Assembly: GCA_036001065.1 (NCBI GenBank)
Contig: DASYUQ010000082.1
Location: forward strand, 1-41,381
Direction of reading: 5' to 3'
Source: Candidatus Methylomirabilota bacterium
GTDB lineage: Bacteria > Methylomirabilota > Methylomirabilia > Rokubacteriales > CSP1-6
DNA length: 41,381 bases
Shown here one piece after another: positions 10,626-19,833 of the stretch. The position numbers were made by a program, and so were the translations under genes. Below the pieces are notes generated by a model, which was not told the DNA's origin, ran no database searches, and saw nothing but the letters and a program-made list of their open reading frames with translations. Numbering within the stretch: the first letter of the stretch is position 1; the number at the start of each line of letters is the position of its first letter.

Positions 10626-12385
10626 CAAAACCCCGTCTGCGACTTGGCCGCCTTCTCGCGGACCTCGCGAGTCGGCGGCGTCAGGATCATGTCGGTGTTG
10701 GCGCCGCCGGCCGGCACCATCGGGAACACGCACTCGTCCTTGTCGACGCACACGTCGAGGATCACCGGCGCCGGCGTCGCGAGCATCTTCTCGATCGCCG
10801 GCGCGAGCTCGCTCGGCTTCGTGACCCGGAGGCCGACGCAGCCGTACGCCTCGGCGAGCTTCACCCAGTCCGGGATGCCCGGCAGGTCGATCGCGCAGTA
10901 GCGCTCCTTGTAGATGATCCGCTGCCATTGGCGCACCATCCCGTGCCCGCTATTGTTGATGATCACGGTCTTGACCGGGAGGTTCTCGGTGAAGCAGGTC
11001 GCCAGCTCCTGGCTGTTCATCGCGAAGGAGCCGTCGCCGTCGATGTTGACCACGAGCTTGCCGGGGTGCGCCGCCTGCACCCCCATCGCGGTGGGCAGCC
11101 CGTAGCCCATGGTGCCGAGGCCGCCCGAGGTGCACCACCGCCGCGGGTACTTGAACTTGTAGTACTGCGCCGCCCACATCTGGTGCTGGCCCACGCCGGT
11201 CACCACGTAAGCCTCGCCGCGGGTGAGATTGGAGATCTCCTGCATGACGTACTGGGGCTTGATGAGGGTGTCGTCCCACTCGTACCGGAGCGGCTGCTTC
11301 TCCCGCCACTGGGCGATCTGGGCCCGCCACTGCTGGCGCGCCTCCCCGGCCAGGGAGGGGACCCCGCCGCCCATCTCTTCCCGGACGGCGTCGATGAGGG
11401 CGCGCAGCACCCGACGGCAATCCCCCACGATCGGCACGTGGACCTGGATGTTCTTGGAGATCGACGAGGGATCGATGTCGATGTGGATGATCTCCGCCTC
11501 GGGGGCGAAGAACTCGACCTTGCCGGTCACCCGGTCGTCGAAGCGCGCGCCGATCGCGACGAGCACGTCCGAGGCGTGGACGGCCATGTTGGCGTAGTAG
11601 GTCCCGTGCATCCCCAGCATCTCGAGCGAGAGCGGGTGCTCGGACGGGAAGGCGCCCAGCCCCATGAGGGTGGTGGTCACCGGGATCTGGGTCAGCTCGG
11701 CCAGCTCCAGCAGCTCCGCGTGGGCATCGGATGAGATCACGCCGCCCCCCACGTAGAGGACCGGCCGGTGTGCCTGCACCATGAGGCGGGCGGCTTTCTT
11801 GATCTGCCCCGGATGGCCGTCGTAGTTCGGGTTGTAGGAGCGCAGCTGGACCTTGTCCGGCCAGACCAGCTCCGTCTCCTTCACCAGGATGTCCTTGGGT
11901 AGATCGATGTGCACCGGCCCGGGACGACCGGTGGAGGCGATGTGGAAAGCCTCGCGGATGATCGGCCCCAGGTCCTTGCCGTCCTTCACCAGGAAGTTGT
12001 GCTTCGTGCAGGGCCGGGTGATGCCGCAGTTGTCGGCCTCCTGGAACGCGTCGTTGCCGATGAGGTGCGTCGGCACCTGCCCGGTGAGGGCGACGATGGG
12101 GATGGAGTCCATGTAGGCGTCCTGTAGCGCGGTGACCAGGTTGGTGGCCGCCGGACCCGAGGTCACCAGGCACACGCCGACCTTGCCCGTGGTCCGCGCG
12201 TACCCCTCGGCGGCGTGGCCGGCCGCCGCCTCCTGCCGGACGAGGACGTGGCGGAGCCCCTCGAAGTCGTAGAGGGCGTCGTAGAGCGGGAGCACGGCAC
12301 CCCCCGGCAGGCCGAAGATGGTGTCCACGCCTTCACGCTTGAGGCACTCGAGCACGATGCGAGCTCCGGACGTTTTCACGGCCAT
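10625..12385 (-). CDS. ilvB: Acetolactate synthase large (catalytic) subunit
   Basis: TPP-, FAD- and Mg-dependent synthesis of acetolactate from pyruvate. About 586 aa. Motifs: [15 protein letters not shown], catalytic glutamate in [34 protein letters not shown], and the TPP/Mg motif [14 protein letters not shown] with [13 protein letters not shown]. Start choice: the ATG at 12385 is one base after AGGAGG, too close. A GTG at 12379 lies 7 nt after it and would give [17 protein letters not shown], the usual IlvB N-terminus, so GTG 12379 is probably the real start. It follows the aldolase gene by about 5 bp. Confidence 0.96.
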   Translation of the reverse strand: MAVKTSGARIVLECLKREGVDTIFGLPGGAVLPLYDALYDFEGLRHVLVRQEAAAGHAAEGYARTTGKVGVCLVTSGPAATNLVTALQDAYMDSIPIVALTGQVPTHLIGNDAFQEADNCGITRPCTKHNFLVKDGKDLGPIIREAFHIASTGRPGPVHIDLPKDILVKETELVWPDKVQLRSYNPNYDGHPGQIKKAARLMVQAHRPVLYVGGGVISSDAHAELLELAELTQIPVTTTLMGLGAFPSEHPLSLEMLGMHGTYYANMAVHASDVLVAIGARFDDRVTGKVEFFAPEAEIIHIDIDPSSISKNIQVHVPIVGDCRRVLRALIDAVREEMGGGVPSLAGEARQQWRAQIAQWREKQPLRYEWDDTLIKPQYVMQEISNLTRGEAYVVTGVGQHQMWAAQYYKFKYPRRWCTSGGLGTMGYGLPTAMGVQAAHPGKLVVNIDGDGSFAMNSQELATCFTENLPVKTVIINNSGHGMVRQWQRIIYKERYCAIDLPGIPDWVKLAEAYGCVGLRVTKPSELAPAIEKMLATPAPVILDVCVDKDECVFPMVPAGGANTDMILTPPTREVREKAAKSQTGF

Positions 12386-12390
12386 TCCTC

Positions 12391-13278
12391 CTAGAGCAGC
12401 CCCGCAGTCGCCAGCACTTCCTTGATGTCCTCGATCGCGTCCCCGTCGGGGGTGCCGAGGGGCGCCCGGCACGGCCCGCCGTAGAATCCCTGAAGGTCGA
12501 GCGCCGCCTTCAGCCCGCCGATGCCGTACTGCCCGGCGATGCCGCGGTCGGCCACCATCATCCGGGCCGCGACCTCCCGGGCCTCGTTCCAGCGGGCGGC
12601 CGTGGCCAGCGCGTAGACATCGCAGAACTCCCGGGCGGCGATCGTTCCCAGCGCCAGAATGCCGCCCGCAGCCCCGATCGCGAGCGCCGGCAGCAGCGCC
12701 GAGGCCGCGCCCACCAGGACGTCGAAGGTCTTGGGCGTCTGATCGATGATCTGGGCGCACTGGGGGATGTTGCCCGAGGAGTCCTTGATGCCGCACACGT
12801 TCGGGTGGGCCGCGATCTTCGCGACCGTCTCGGCTTCGAGGTTGATCCCGGTGTTCAAGGGGAAGTTGTAGATCATGATCGGGATCGGCGAGGCGTCGGC
12901 GACCGCCAGGTAGTGGCGGATCTGCGCCTCCCGCCGGCTGAACCCCTTGGTGAAGTAGTGGGGCGTGATGACGATGGCCGCGTCGGCGCCGATCTCCGCC
13001 GCCCGCTTGGTCTGCCGGACAGTGTGCAGGGTCGAGTTGGTCCCGGTGCCCGCGATGAAGCGCTTGCCGCGGGGGATCGCCGCGCGGGCGGCCGCGAGCA
13101 CGAGCTCCCGCTCGGCCTCGCTCAGCATGGGGAACTCGCCCGTCGAGCCGAGCACGACGTAGCCGGCCAACGCCGTCGCGTTCCAGCGCTCGAGGTTCGC
13201 CGCCAGCCGCTCGGGAGCGACATCGTCGCCGCGGAAGGGCGTCGTGACCGGGATGAACACGCCTTCGAAGCTAGCCAT
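12391..13278 (-). CDS. DapA/NanA-family aldolase, 4-hydroxy-2-oxoglutarate aldolase-like
   Basis: Class I (Schiff-base) aldolase of the dihydrodipicolinate synthase family, 295 aa. GSTGEFPML at residues 44-52, Tyr137 in IYNFPLNTG and Lys165 in CGIKDSSG. The end, YGIGGLKAALDLQGFYGGPCRAPL, strongly recalls human HOGA1 (FGIPGLKK, YYGGPCRAPL), so cleavage of 4-hydroxy-2-oxoglutarate to pyruvate and glyoxylate is likelier than lysine synthesis. Activity on another 2-oxo acid is possible. It overlaps ppdK by 8 bp and precedes ilvB closely, so it could supply pyruvate to the branched-chain pathway. Confidence 0.85.
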   Translation of the reverse strand: MASFEGVFIPVTTPFRGDDVAPERLAANLERWNATALAGYVVLGSTGEFPMLSEAERELVLAAARAAIPRGKRFIAGTGTNSTLHTVRQTKRAAEIGADAAIVITPHYFTKGFSRREAQIRHYLAVADASPIPIMIYNFPLNTGINLEAETVAKIAAHPNVCGIKDSSGNIPQCAQIIDQTPKTFDVLVGAASALLPALAIGAAGGILALGTIAAREFCDVYALATAARWNEAREVAARMMVADRGIAGQYGIGGLKAALDLQGFYGGPCRAPLGTPDGDAIEDIKEVLATAGLL

Positions 13279-15964
13279 GGAGGCCTCCTCCGGACGCCGC
13301 GCCCTCTCGGAGCCGCGCCTGGGCGGCCGCGAGGCGGGCGATAGGGATCATGAACGGCGAACAGGACACGTAGGTCATGCGGACGCGATGGCAGAACTCC
13401 ACGGACGACGGCTCGCCGCCGTGCTCGCCGCAGATGCCGACCTTCAGCTGCGGCCGGACGCGCCGGCCCCGCTCGATGCCGATCCGCACCAGCTCCCCGA
13501 CTCCCTCCTGGTCCAGGACCGAGAAGGGGTCGTGAGGGACGAGGCCTCGCTCCAGATAGAAGGGCAGGAACTTGCCGATATCATCGCGGCTGTAGCCGAA
13601 CGTCATTTGGGTGAGGTCGTTGGTGCCGAACGAGAAGAACTCCGCGTGCTGCGCGATCTGATCGGCGATCAGCGCGGCGCGCGGCACCTCGATCATCGTG
13701 CCGATCAGGTACTTCACCGCCACGCCGGTCTCGGCAAGGACCTCGTCGGCGACCGCCTTGGTCATCTCCCAGGTGAGCTTCATCTCGCCGACCGTTCCGG
13801 TCAGCGGGATCATGATCTCGGGCTCCACCGTGACGCCCTCGCGGGTCACCGCGCAGGCCGCCTCCACGATGGCCCGCACCTGCATTTCGTAGATCTCCGG
13901 GAACATGATCCCGAGCCGGCAGCCCCGGTGACCGAGCATCGGATTGGCTTCCTGCAACCCCCGGACCTTGGCCATGAGCTGCTCCAGCTCCTGGGCCCGG
14001 GCGGGATTGATGCCGAGCGCGTCGAGGCGGGTGTACTCCTCCAGCAGCTTCGTGTACTGGGGCAGGAATTCGTGCAGCGGCGGATCGAGCAGGCGGATCG
14101 TCACCGGCAGGCCGTCCATGGCCCGGAAGATCCCGATGAAGTCCTCCCGCTGCAGCGGCAGCAGCCGGTCCAGGGCCGCGCGCCGGGCCTTGCCGTCGGC
14201 GGCCATGATCATCTCGCGCACGGTCGGAATCCGCTCGGCCTGGAAGAACATGTGCTCGGTGCGCACGAGGCCGATGCCCTCGGCGCCGTATTCTCGGGCC
14301 TTGCGCGCGTCGTCGGGGGTGTCGGCATTGGCCCGCACCCCCAGGGCGCGGACCTCGTCCGCCCACTTGAGGAAGACCTGGAGCTCGCCGCTCACCCGCT
14401 GCGGGATCAGCCTGACTTCGTCGAGGATCACCTCGCCGGTGTGGCCGTCGAGCGTGATGATGTCACCTTCCCGGACGATGGCGCGGCCGGCCTGGAACGC
14501 ATGGCGCTCCTCGTCCACGAACACGTCGCCGGCCCCGACGATGCACGCCTTGCCCATCCCGCGAGCCACCACGGCGGCGTGGGACGTCAGCCCGCCGCGG
14601 GAGGTGAGGATGCCCTCGGCGGCGTGCATGCCGGCTACGTCCTCCGGCGACGTCTCCGCGCGTACCAGGATGACCTTGCGCCCCTCCTTGACCCATTCCA
14701 CTGCGCGGTCCGGCGTGAACACGACCTGGCCGACCGCCGCCCGCGGCCCCGCCGGCAGCCCCTTGGCGAGGAGCCGGGCCTTGTCGATGGCCCGCGCCTT
14801 GTCGGTCGGATCGCAGATCGGGTGCAGCAGCTCGTTCAGCCGGTCCGGCTCCACGCGGAGGAGCGCCGTGTCCTTGTCGATCAGCCCCTCGCGCACCATC
14901 TCGACGGCGACGCGCACGGCCGCCCGCGCGGTGCGCTTGCCCGAACGGCTCTGCAGGAGGTAGAGCGTGCCTTCCTGCACGGTGAACTCCAGGTCCTGCA
15001 CGTCCCGGTAGTGCTTCTCGAGGCGGTCCTTGATCGCCACCAGCTCGTCGTAGACGCGGGGCAGGCGATCGCGCAGCGCCGAGATGGGCTCGGGGGTGCG
15101 GATGCCCGCCACGACGTCCTCGCCCTGCGCGTTGACCAGGAACTCGCCGTAGAAGCGCCGCTCGCCGGTCGCCGGATCGCGGGTGAACGCCACGCCCGTG
15201 CCCGACGTGTCGCCGAGGTTGCCGAAGACCATCGCCATGACGGTCACCGCCGTGCCCCAGTCCTCGGGGATCCCCTGGATGCGGCGGTAGTCGACGGCCT
15301 TCTTGGCGAACCACGAGTCGAAGACGGCGTTGATCGCCAGCCGGAGCTGCTCTGCCGGGTCCTGCGGGAACGGGGCGCTCGTCCGCTCGGCCACGATGCC
15401 CTTGAAGGTCTGGACCAGGGCGCGGAGCTCGCCGGCGGGAATTTCGGGATCGGTGCGCACGCGAAGCCGCGTCTTGAGCCCCTCGAGGTGCTGGTCGAAG
15501 TGGCGGCGCTCGATGCCGAGCACGACGTCGGCGAACATGGTGACGAAGCGGCGATAGCAGTCCCAGGCGAAGCGCTCGTTGCCCGTCCCGGCGGCGAGGC
15601 CCTCGACGGTCGCGTCGTTCAGGCCGAGGTTGAGCACCGTCTCCATCATGCCGGGCATGGACACCCGCGCCCCCGAGCGGACGGAGACGAGCAGCGGGCG
15701 TTTGGCATCACCGAGGATGAGGCCGGAGACGGCTTCGAGCTTGCGGAGGCTGTCGAGCACTTCGGGCCAGAGGCCTGCGGGCGGGCGGCGCCCGTCCCGC
15801 CTGTACTCCGCCCACGTCTCCGTCGTGATCGTGAAGCCCGGCGGGACGGGGATGCCGAGGTTGGTCATCTCCGCGAGCTCGGAGCCCTTGCCGCCGAGCA
15901 GCTCGCGCAAACGCGAGGAACCTTCAGCCTTCCCGGAACCGAAGAAATACACGTATTTAGGCAT
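13271..15964 (-). CDS. ppdK: Pyruvate, phosphate dikinase
   Basis: Interconverts pyruvate, ATP and phosphate with PEP, AMP and PPi. 897 aa from ATG 15964, close to the usual 870-880. ATP-grasp N-terminus: YVYFFGSGKAEGS, LLGGKGSELAEM, PVPPGFTITT, SVRSGARVSMPGMMETVLNLG. Swivelling His domain: GILTSRGGLTSHAAVVARGMG, the His in TSHAA being phosphorylated. C-terminal PEP barrel: GIGLVRTEHMFF, GHRGCRLGI, SFGTNDLTQMTFG, and the catalytic cysteine in GICGEHGG. First gene of the long operon, with a clear promoter at 16006-16035. Confidence 0.97.
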   Translation of the reverse strand: MPKYVYFFGSGKAEGSSRLRELLGGKGSELAEMTNLGIPVPPGFTITTETWAEYRRDGRRPPAGLWPEVLDSLRKLEAVSGLILGDAKRPLLVSVRSGARVSMPGMMETVLNLGLNDATVEGLAAGTGNERFAWDCYRRFVTMFADVVLGIERRHFDQHLEGLKTRLRVRTDPEIPAGELRALVQTFKGIVAERTSAPFPQDPAEQLRLAINAVFDSWFAKKAVDYRRIQGIPEDWGTAVTVMAMVFGNLGDTSGTGVAFTRDPATGERRFYGEFLVNAQGEDVVAGIRTPEPISALRDRLPRVYDELVAIKDRLEKHYRDVQDLEFTVQEGTLYLLQSRSGKRTARAAVRVAVEMVREGLIDKDTALLRVEPDRLNELLHPICDPTDKARAIDKARLLAKGLPAGPRAAVGQVVFTPDRAVEWVKEGRKVILVRAETSPEDVAGMHAAEGILTSRGGLTSHAAVVARGMGKACIVGAGDVFVDEERHAFQAGRAIVREGDIITLDGHTGEVILDEVRLIPQRVSGELQVFLKWADEVRALGVRANADTPDDARKAREYGAEGIGLVRTEHMFFQAERIPTVREMIMAADGKARRAALDRLLPLQREDFIGIFRAMDGLPVTIRLLDPPLHEFLPQYTKLLEEYTRLDALGINPARAQELEQLMAKVRGLQEANPMLGHRGCRLGIMFPEIYEMQVRAIVEAACAVTREGVTVEPEIMIPLTGTVGEMKLTWEMTKAVADEVLAETGVAVKYLIGTMIEVPRAALIADQIAQHAEFFSFGTNDLTQMTFGYSRDDIGKFLPFYLERGLVPHDPFSVLDQEGVGELVRIGIERGRRVRPQLKVGICGEHGGEPSSVEFCHRVRMTYVSCSPFMIPIARLAAAQARLREGAASGGGLHG

Positions 15965-16005
15965 GGGCTCGAGTCTCCGTCCTGGACGGCTGAAAAAGCC
16001 TTCCA

Positions 16006-16035
16006 ACTCTAGCGGATACGCAGCACGGGTGTCAA
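16006..16035 (-). promoter_or_regulatory. Promoter of the ppdK-ilv-leu operon
   Basis: Minus strand TTGACA (16035-16030), 18-nt spacer, TAGAGT (16011-16006), then a leader of about 35 nt before the ppdK ATG. The perfect -35 makes this one of the clearest promoters here. Confidence 0.65.
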
Positions 16036-16094
16036 TCTTCCGTGACTCACGCCCCCGCGTCGTCGCGACGATCCTTCCCTCCCCCATTGCGCCC

Positions 16095-16132
16095 TAAAAA
16101 CTGAGGGCCACAGGTCGCTCAACCCGTGGCCC
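16095..16132 (-). terminator. Intrinsic terminator
   Basis: Minus strand stem GGGCCAC / GTGGCCC (7 bp, loop about 14 nt) followed after TCAG by TTTTT. It ends the short transcript and any read-through from gntR before the ppdK promoter. Confidence 0.6.
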
Positions 16133-16146
16133 CCGAACTTCAGCCG

Positions 16147-16172
16147 CCACGGGCCTCGCCTCCTGCCCGTGG
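16147..16172 (-). repeat. 8-bp hairpin inside the short transcript
   Basis: CCACGGGC / GCCCGTGG around a 10-nt loop AGGAGGCGAG (minus strand). No T-run. The loop could pair with, or mimic, a Shine-Dalgarno sequence. Confidence 0.45.
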
Positions 16173-16188
16173 CATCCAGCGCGTCTTG

Positions 16189-16272
16189 TTACTTCGCTGA
16201 TGCTCCGGGCAGGTCCGGCAGCGCCAGGAGAATCAGGCCCAGCGACAGCATGCGCGAAGTCCGTGACTCCAT
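16189..16272 (-). CDS. Micro-ORF, 27 aa, signal-peptide-like
   Basis: MESRTSRMLSLGLILL then ALPDLPGASAK: basic start, hydrophobic core, and an ASA-K end like a signal-peptidase site. Its ATG lies 9 nt after a TATACT -10 box, so it would be translated from a leaderless mRNA. A hairpin and a terminator follow. It may be a micropeptide, or only part of a small RNA. Confidence 0.4.
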   Translation of the reverse strand: MESRTSRMLSLGLILLALPDLPGASAK

Positions 16273-16281
16273 TGCCGGGTT

Positions 16282-16311
16282 AGTATACGCGGCCGTGGTG
16301 AGAGCCGTCAA
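16282..16311 (-). promoter_or_regulatory. Promoter of the short transcript
   Basis: Minus strand TTGACG (16311-16306), 18-nt spacer, TATACT (16287-16282). Strong match at both boxes, located just after the gntR stop. Confidence 0.6.
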
Positions 16312-16322
16312 GCTCGGGGCGC

Positions 16323-17090
16323 TCAGCGTGCGCCCTTCGGCTTGCCCCGGGCGCCCGGACCCAGCACCAGCGCCTCGACCGCCACCAGGTGATCGCGCAT
16401 CGCCTGGGCGGCCGCGGCGTCGTCGCGCCGGCTGATCGCCTCGAGGACGCGACGGTGATCCTGATGCGACCGCGTCGGGCGCCCCGGCGTATTGAGCGAT
16501 TCCTCGCGGATCTGCGCGAGCAGATCCATGATGGCGTGCACGATGCGGGTGATCGCCTGGTTGCGGGCGGCGGAGGCGATCGCCGCGTGGAACTGCCCGT
16601 CCTGCGTGAGCCCGGTGCGCCCGGCCGCGACCTCCTTGGCCTGCTCCGCGAGGATCCGCGCCATCTCCTGCAGCTCGTCGGGCGTCGCCCGGCGGGCCGC
16701 CAGGGCGGCGATCGAGGGCTCGAGCAGGCGCCGCGCCTCGAACAGCTCGCCGATGGCCTCGCGCTGCGACAGGATGACCAGGGCCAGGGGCGCGATGAGC
16801 GCCTCGACCGAGATCTTCTTGACGAAGGTGCCCTCGCCGGGTCGGACCTCGACCAGCCCCAGGCTCTCCAGCGCCCGCAGCGCCTCGCGCACGGACGTGC
16901 GGCTCACGACGAACTTTTCGGCCAGATCGCGTTCGGGCGGCAGCTGATCGCCGCTCTTGAGCCGGCCCTCGGCGATCATCGCCTTGATCTGTCGGACGAT
17001 CTCTTCGTAGATGCGGATCGACTTGATGGGTTCGATGCCCATCTCCCGCCCCGCCTTGACCGGCCCGCCCCGGCCCTCCGTGTTGGCCAT
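16323..17090 (-). CDS. GntR-family transcriptional regulator, FadR/FCD subfamily
   Basis: 255 aa from ATG 17090, which overlaps the terC stop (TGATG). N-terminal winged helix at about residues 25-95: YEEIVRQIKAMIAEGRLKSGDQLPPERDLAEKFVVSRTSVREALRAL, then GLVEVRPGEGTFV. C-terminal FCD ligand domain with metal residues in DGQFHAAIASAARN and SHQDHRRVLEAISRRD...MRDHL. Relatives such as PdhR, LldR and GlcC sense small carboxylic acids and bind TGGTNNNACCA sites; such a site lies at the promoter of this operon (24474-24484). The last operon position and that site suggest autoregulation with a 2-oxoacid or dicarboxylate as effector (inference). Confidence 0.93.
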   Translation of the reverse strand: MANTEGRGGPVKAGREMGIEPIKSIRIYEEIVRQIKAMIAEGRLKSGDQLPPERDLAEKFVVSRTSVREALRALESLGLVEVRPGEGTFVKKISVEALIAPLALVILSQREAIGELFEARRLLEPSIAALAARRATPDELQEMARILAEQAKEVAAGRTGLTQDGQFHAAIASAARNQAITRIVHAIMDLLAQIREESLNTPGRPTRSHQDHRRVLEAISRRDDAAAAQAMRDHLVAVEALVLGPGARGKPKGAR

Positions 17091-17794
17091 CAGATGTTCT
17101 CCGGAATTTTCTTCCTGGCCCGGTGCCCCTGGGCGAACCACCAGCCGAGGACGGTGATGCTGACGCCGAGCAGGATCGGAAGGGCATAGTGGAGGGTGTC
17201 GACGACCCCGTCACCGAGCCACTTGTGAACGAGCGGATCCTTGAGGACCATCTCCCCCGCCACGTAGCCGAGGATGCCGCCCCCCAGCCACACGATCCAG
17301 CCGTAGCGGTTCATCAGGCGGGCGAGGAGCCCGCTGCCCCAGATGACGATTGGAATCGAGAGCGCGATCCCGAAGATGACCAGGACGAGGTCGCCCCGGG
17401 CCGCGGCCGCCACCGCCAGCACGTTGTCCAGGCTCATCACCACGTCCGCAATGATGATGATCCAGATGGCCTCCCACAGCGTCGTGCCCTGGCGCACGTG
17501 TCCCTCGGCGCCGGTCTCCTGGCGGACGAGCTTCAGCGCGATCCAGACCAGGACCACCCCACCCAGGAACTGCAGGAGCGGGATCCGGAAGAGAAGCGTG
17601 ATGATGGTGATGAAGGCCAGGCGCAGGAGCACGGCGCCCAGCGTGCCCCAGATGCGCCCCCAGAACTGCTGGCGCTTGGGCAGCGTGCGGACGGCCAGGG
17701 CGATGACCAGGGCATTGTCGCCGGCCAGCGTGAGGTCGATGATCACGATGCTGAGCCAGCGCGCCCAGAATTCGGGATCGAGCAAGAATCCCAT
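17090..17794 (-). CDS. TerC-family integral membrane protein (YjbE type)
   Basis: 234 aa with about seven membrane helices. The two family motifs with Asp-Asn pairs are present: DLTLAGDNALVIALAVR (about residues 20-36) and ADVVMSLDNVLAVAAAA (about 110-126), and Gly-rich GILGYVAGEMVL further on. TerC/YjbE/Alx proteins are linked to metal (manganese) homeostasis or export; their role next to a carboxylate transporter is unclear. Gene is 34 bp after tctA and translationally coupled to gntR. Confidence 0.88.
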   Translation of the reverse strand: MGFLLDPEFWARWLSIVIIDLTLAGDNALVIALAVRTLPKRQQFWGRIWGTLGAVLLRLAFITIITLLFRIPLLQFLGGVVLVWIALKLVRQETGAEGHVRQGTTLWEAIWIIIIADVVMSLDNVLAVAAAARGDLVLVIFGIALSIPIVIWGSGLLARLMNRYGWIVWLGGGILGYVAGEMVLKDPLVHKWLGDGVVDTLHYALPILLGVSITVLGWWFAQGHRARKKIPENI

Positions 17795-17828
17795 TCAGGT
17801 GCCTCCGCTCATCGTCGCGCGACCGTGC

Positions 17829-19349
17829 TCAGGTCTCGCGCGGCGCCGGGGCGGCGGCGGGGAGCCCCCGCAGGCGCCGCCACCAGGGCGTGATGGCCGG
17901 CAGGAGGAAGAAGAAGATCGCCACGGCCGTGATCGCGCCCGCGATCGGCCGGGTCAGGAAGATGGTCAGCGAGCCCTGCGACATGATGAGGCTCTGGCGC
18001 AGCGCGTTTTCGGCGAGGTCGCCGAGGACGAGGGCCAGCACCAGCGGGGCCAGGGGGTAGTCCAGCTTCTTGAAGACGTAGCCCACCACGCCGAAGATCA
18101 GCATGTACCAGATGTCGATCATACTGTTGTGGACCGCGTAGGACCCGATCGCGCAGACGATGACGATCAGCGGGGTCAGGATCGCGAAGGGGATCCTGAG
18201 GATCGCGGCAAAGAAGGGCACGAACGCCAGCACCATGAGCACGCCGATCACGTTGCCGGTGTACATGCTGGCGATCAGGCCCCACACGAACTCCGGATTG
18301 TCGACGAACAACATCGGGCCCGGCTGCAGCCCCCAGATGATGAGTCCGCCCAGCATCACCGCCGCCGTCGGCGAGCCCGGGATGCCGAGCGTGATCATCG
18401 GCAGCATGGCCGCCACGCCGGCGGCGTGGGCGGCGGTCTCCGGGGCCACGATGCCCTCGATCTCGCCCTTGCCGAACCGCTCGGGGTTCTTGGAGAAGCG
18501 CTTGGCGAACGCGTAGCTCATGAACGAGGCGGGGGTGGCCCCGCCGGGCTTGAACCCCATCCAGAAGCCGATGACCGAGCCGCGGATGAACGTCCGGTAA
18601 TAGCGCGGTAGGATCTTCCAGGTGTCGAGCACCACCCGGAGGTTCATGGCCGTTCTGGCACCCTGGAACTTCAGCCCTTCCTCCACTGAGAGGAGGATCT
18701 CGCCGATCCCGAACAGGCCGATGACGGCCACGATGAAGTCGAACCCTTTCATGAGGTCGGTGAAGCCGAAGGTCAGCCGCAGCTGACCGGTCACGATGTC
18801 CAGGCCGACCGAGGCCAGGATGAACCCGATGAGAATCGAGGCCAGCGACTTCAGCGGGTTACCACCTCCCAGGCCCACGAAGCTCGAGAACGTGAGGAAC
18901 TGGATGGCGAAGAACTCCGGCGGACCGAACTTGAGGGCGATCTCGGCCAGGATGGGGGCGAAGAACGTGATCAGCACGATCGAGAAGAAGGCCCCCACGA
19001 ACGACGAGGTGAAGGCAGCCGTCAGGGCCTGCCCGCTGTGGCCCTGCCGGGCCAGGGGGTAGCCGTCAAACGTGGTGGCCACCGACCACGGCTCGCCGGG
19101 AATGTTGAAGAGCACCGAGGTGATGGCACCGCCGAAGAGGGCGCCCCAGTAGAGCGAGGTCAGCAGAATGATCGCGGAGGTGGGCGGCATCGTAAAGGTC
19201 AGGGGCAGCAGAATGGCGACGCCGTTGGCGCCGCCCAGTCCCGGGAGGACCCCAATGATGGTGCCGAGGGTGATCCCGACGACGGCGATGAAGAGGTTGG
19301 TCGGCGTGATGGCGACTTGGAAGCCGAGGAGAAGGTTCTCCAGACCCAC
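17829..19349 (-). CDS. tctA: Tripartite tricarboxylate transporter, large permease TctA
   Basis: Main membrane subunit of a TTT family transporter, 506 aa, about eleven or twelve helices. Characteristic N-terminal block GTIIGVLPGLGGANGVAILLP, then LYWGALFGGAITSVLFNIPGEPWSVATTFDGYPLARQGH, and the second repeat with GIPGSPTAAVMLGGLIIWGLQPGP. Works with TctB and the periplasmic TctC to import a carboxylate. The TctC partner is encoded with it, which is not always so in TTT-rich genomes. Confidence 0.96.
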   Translation of the reverse strand: MGLENLLLGFQVAITPTNLFIAVVGITLGTIIGVLPGLGGANGVAILLPLTFTMPPTSAIILLTSLYWGALFGGAITSVLFNIPGEPWSVATTFDGYPLARQGHSGQALTAAFTSSFVGAFFSIVLITFFAPILAEIALKFGPPEFFAIQFLTFSSFVGLGGGNPLKSLASILIGFILASVGLDIVTGQLRLTFGFTDLMKGFDFIVAVIGLFGIGEILLSVEEGLKFQGARTAMNLRVVLDTWKILPRYYRTFIRGSVIGFWMGFKPGGATPASFMSYAFAKRFSKNPERFGKGEIEGIVAPETAAHAAGVAAMLPMITLGIPGSPTAAVMLGGLIIWGLQPGPMLFVDNPEFVWGLIASMYTGNVIGVLMVLAFVPFFAAILRIPFAILTPLIVIVCAIGSYAVHNSMIDIWYMLIFGVVGYVFKKLDYPLAPLVLALVLGDLAENALRQSLIMSQGSLTIFLTRPIAGAITAVAIFFFLLPAITPWWRRLRGLPAAAPAPRET

Positions 19350-19352
19350 CGG

Positions 19353-19832
19353 TCAGTACCCGAACCAGTCCTCGACCGGTCCCTTAGGCATCGGGACCAG
19401 AAACCATTTCTCGAAGATGAAGAAGGTGATGACGGGGACGACGATGGAGAGCGCCACGACCGCCCGCCAGTCGTGGCGTCCCACCCACCGCATGTAGAAG
19501 CCCAGATAGAACGCCGCCGCCACGTACAGCCCGAGCCCGGTGAGCGGGCCGGGCGGATCGGTGAGCACGATGAAGCCGGCCACCGGCAGCAGCACCTTGA
19601 GCACCGGGCGGAGCCGCTCGCGGGTGACGAACGCCTTGGCCGGGCCCCGTACCAGCGCCTGGAGGAAGACCCCCAGCGAGACGCCGATCAGGGTCACCGC
19701 CAGCCAGAACGGGAAGAACCCGCTCTGCGGACCCTCGAGTCCCCACCCGACGCCCAGCCGGGCGGCGTCGTAGAGCACGACGCCGCCCAGCAGGGCCAGG
19801 ACGGCCGCGACGACCAAGTCGGCAAGCCGCAT
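19353..19832 (-). CDS. tctB: Tripartite tricarboxylate transporter, small membrane subunit TctB
   Basis: 159 aa with four predicted helices, the TctB pattern: LVVAAVLALLGGVVLYDA, FFPFWLAVTLIGVSLGVFLQ, LLPVAGFIVL and VALSIVVPVITFFIF, with the PQSGFFPFWL motif after the first helix. It follows tctC by one base and precedes tctA by 3 bp. Confidence 0.92.
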   Translation of the reverse strand: MRLADLVVAAVLALLGGVVLYDAARLGVGWGLEGPQSGFFPFWLAVTLIGVSLGVFLQALVRGPAKAFVTRERLRPVLKVLLPVAGFIVLTDPPGPLTGLGLYVAAAFYLGFYMRWVGRHDWRAVVALSIVVPVITFFIFEKWFLVPMPKGPVEDWFGY

Positions 19833-19833
19833 G

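Larger units (their letters stand above)
16090..16280 (-). ncRNA. Short independent transcript (candidate sRNA or micropeptide mRNA)
   Basis: Bounded by a promoter (16282-16311) and an intrinsic terminator (16105-16132 plus T5), giving about 180-190 nt. It lies between the gntR stop (16323) and the ppdK promoter. A second internal hairpin at 16147-16172 (CCACGGGC/GCCCGTGG) shows AGGAGG in its loop on this strand, an exposed ribosome-site-like sequence. Confidence 0.4.

Noticed and set aside
12391-13278. Lysine-pathway dihydrodipicolinate synthase (dapA)
   Set aside because: The C-terminal GFYGGPCRAPL and GSTGEF blocks fit hydroxy-oxoglutarate aldolase better; asd being in the same operon keeps a small doubt.
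13244-16012. 922-codon plus-strand open frame opposite ppdK
   Set aside because: Same shadow effect; the minus strand holds a full pyruvate phosphate dikinase.
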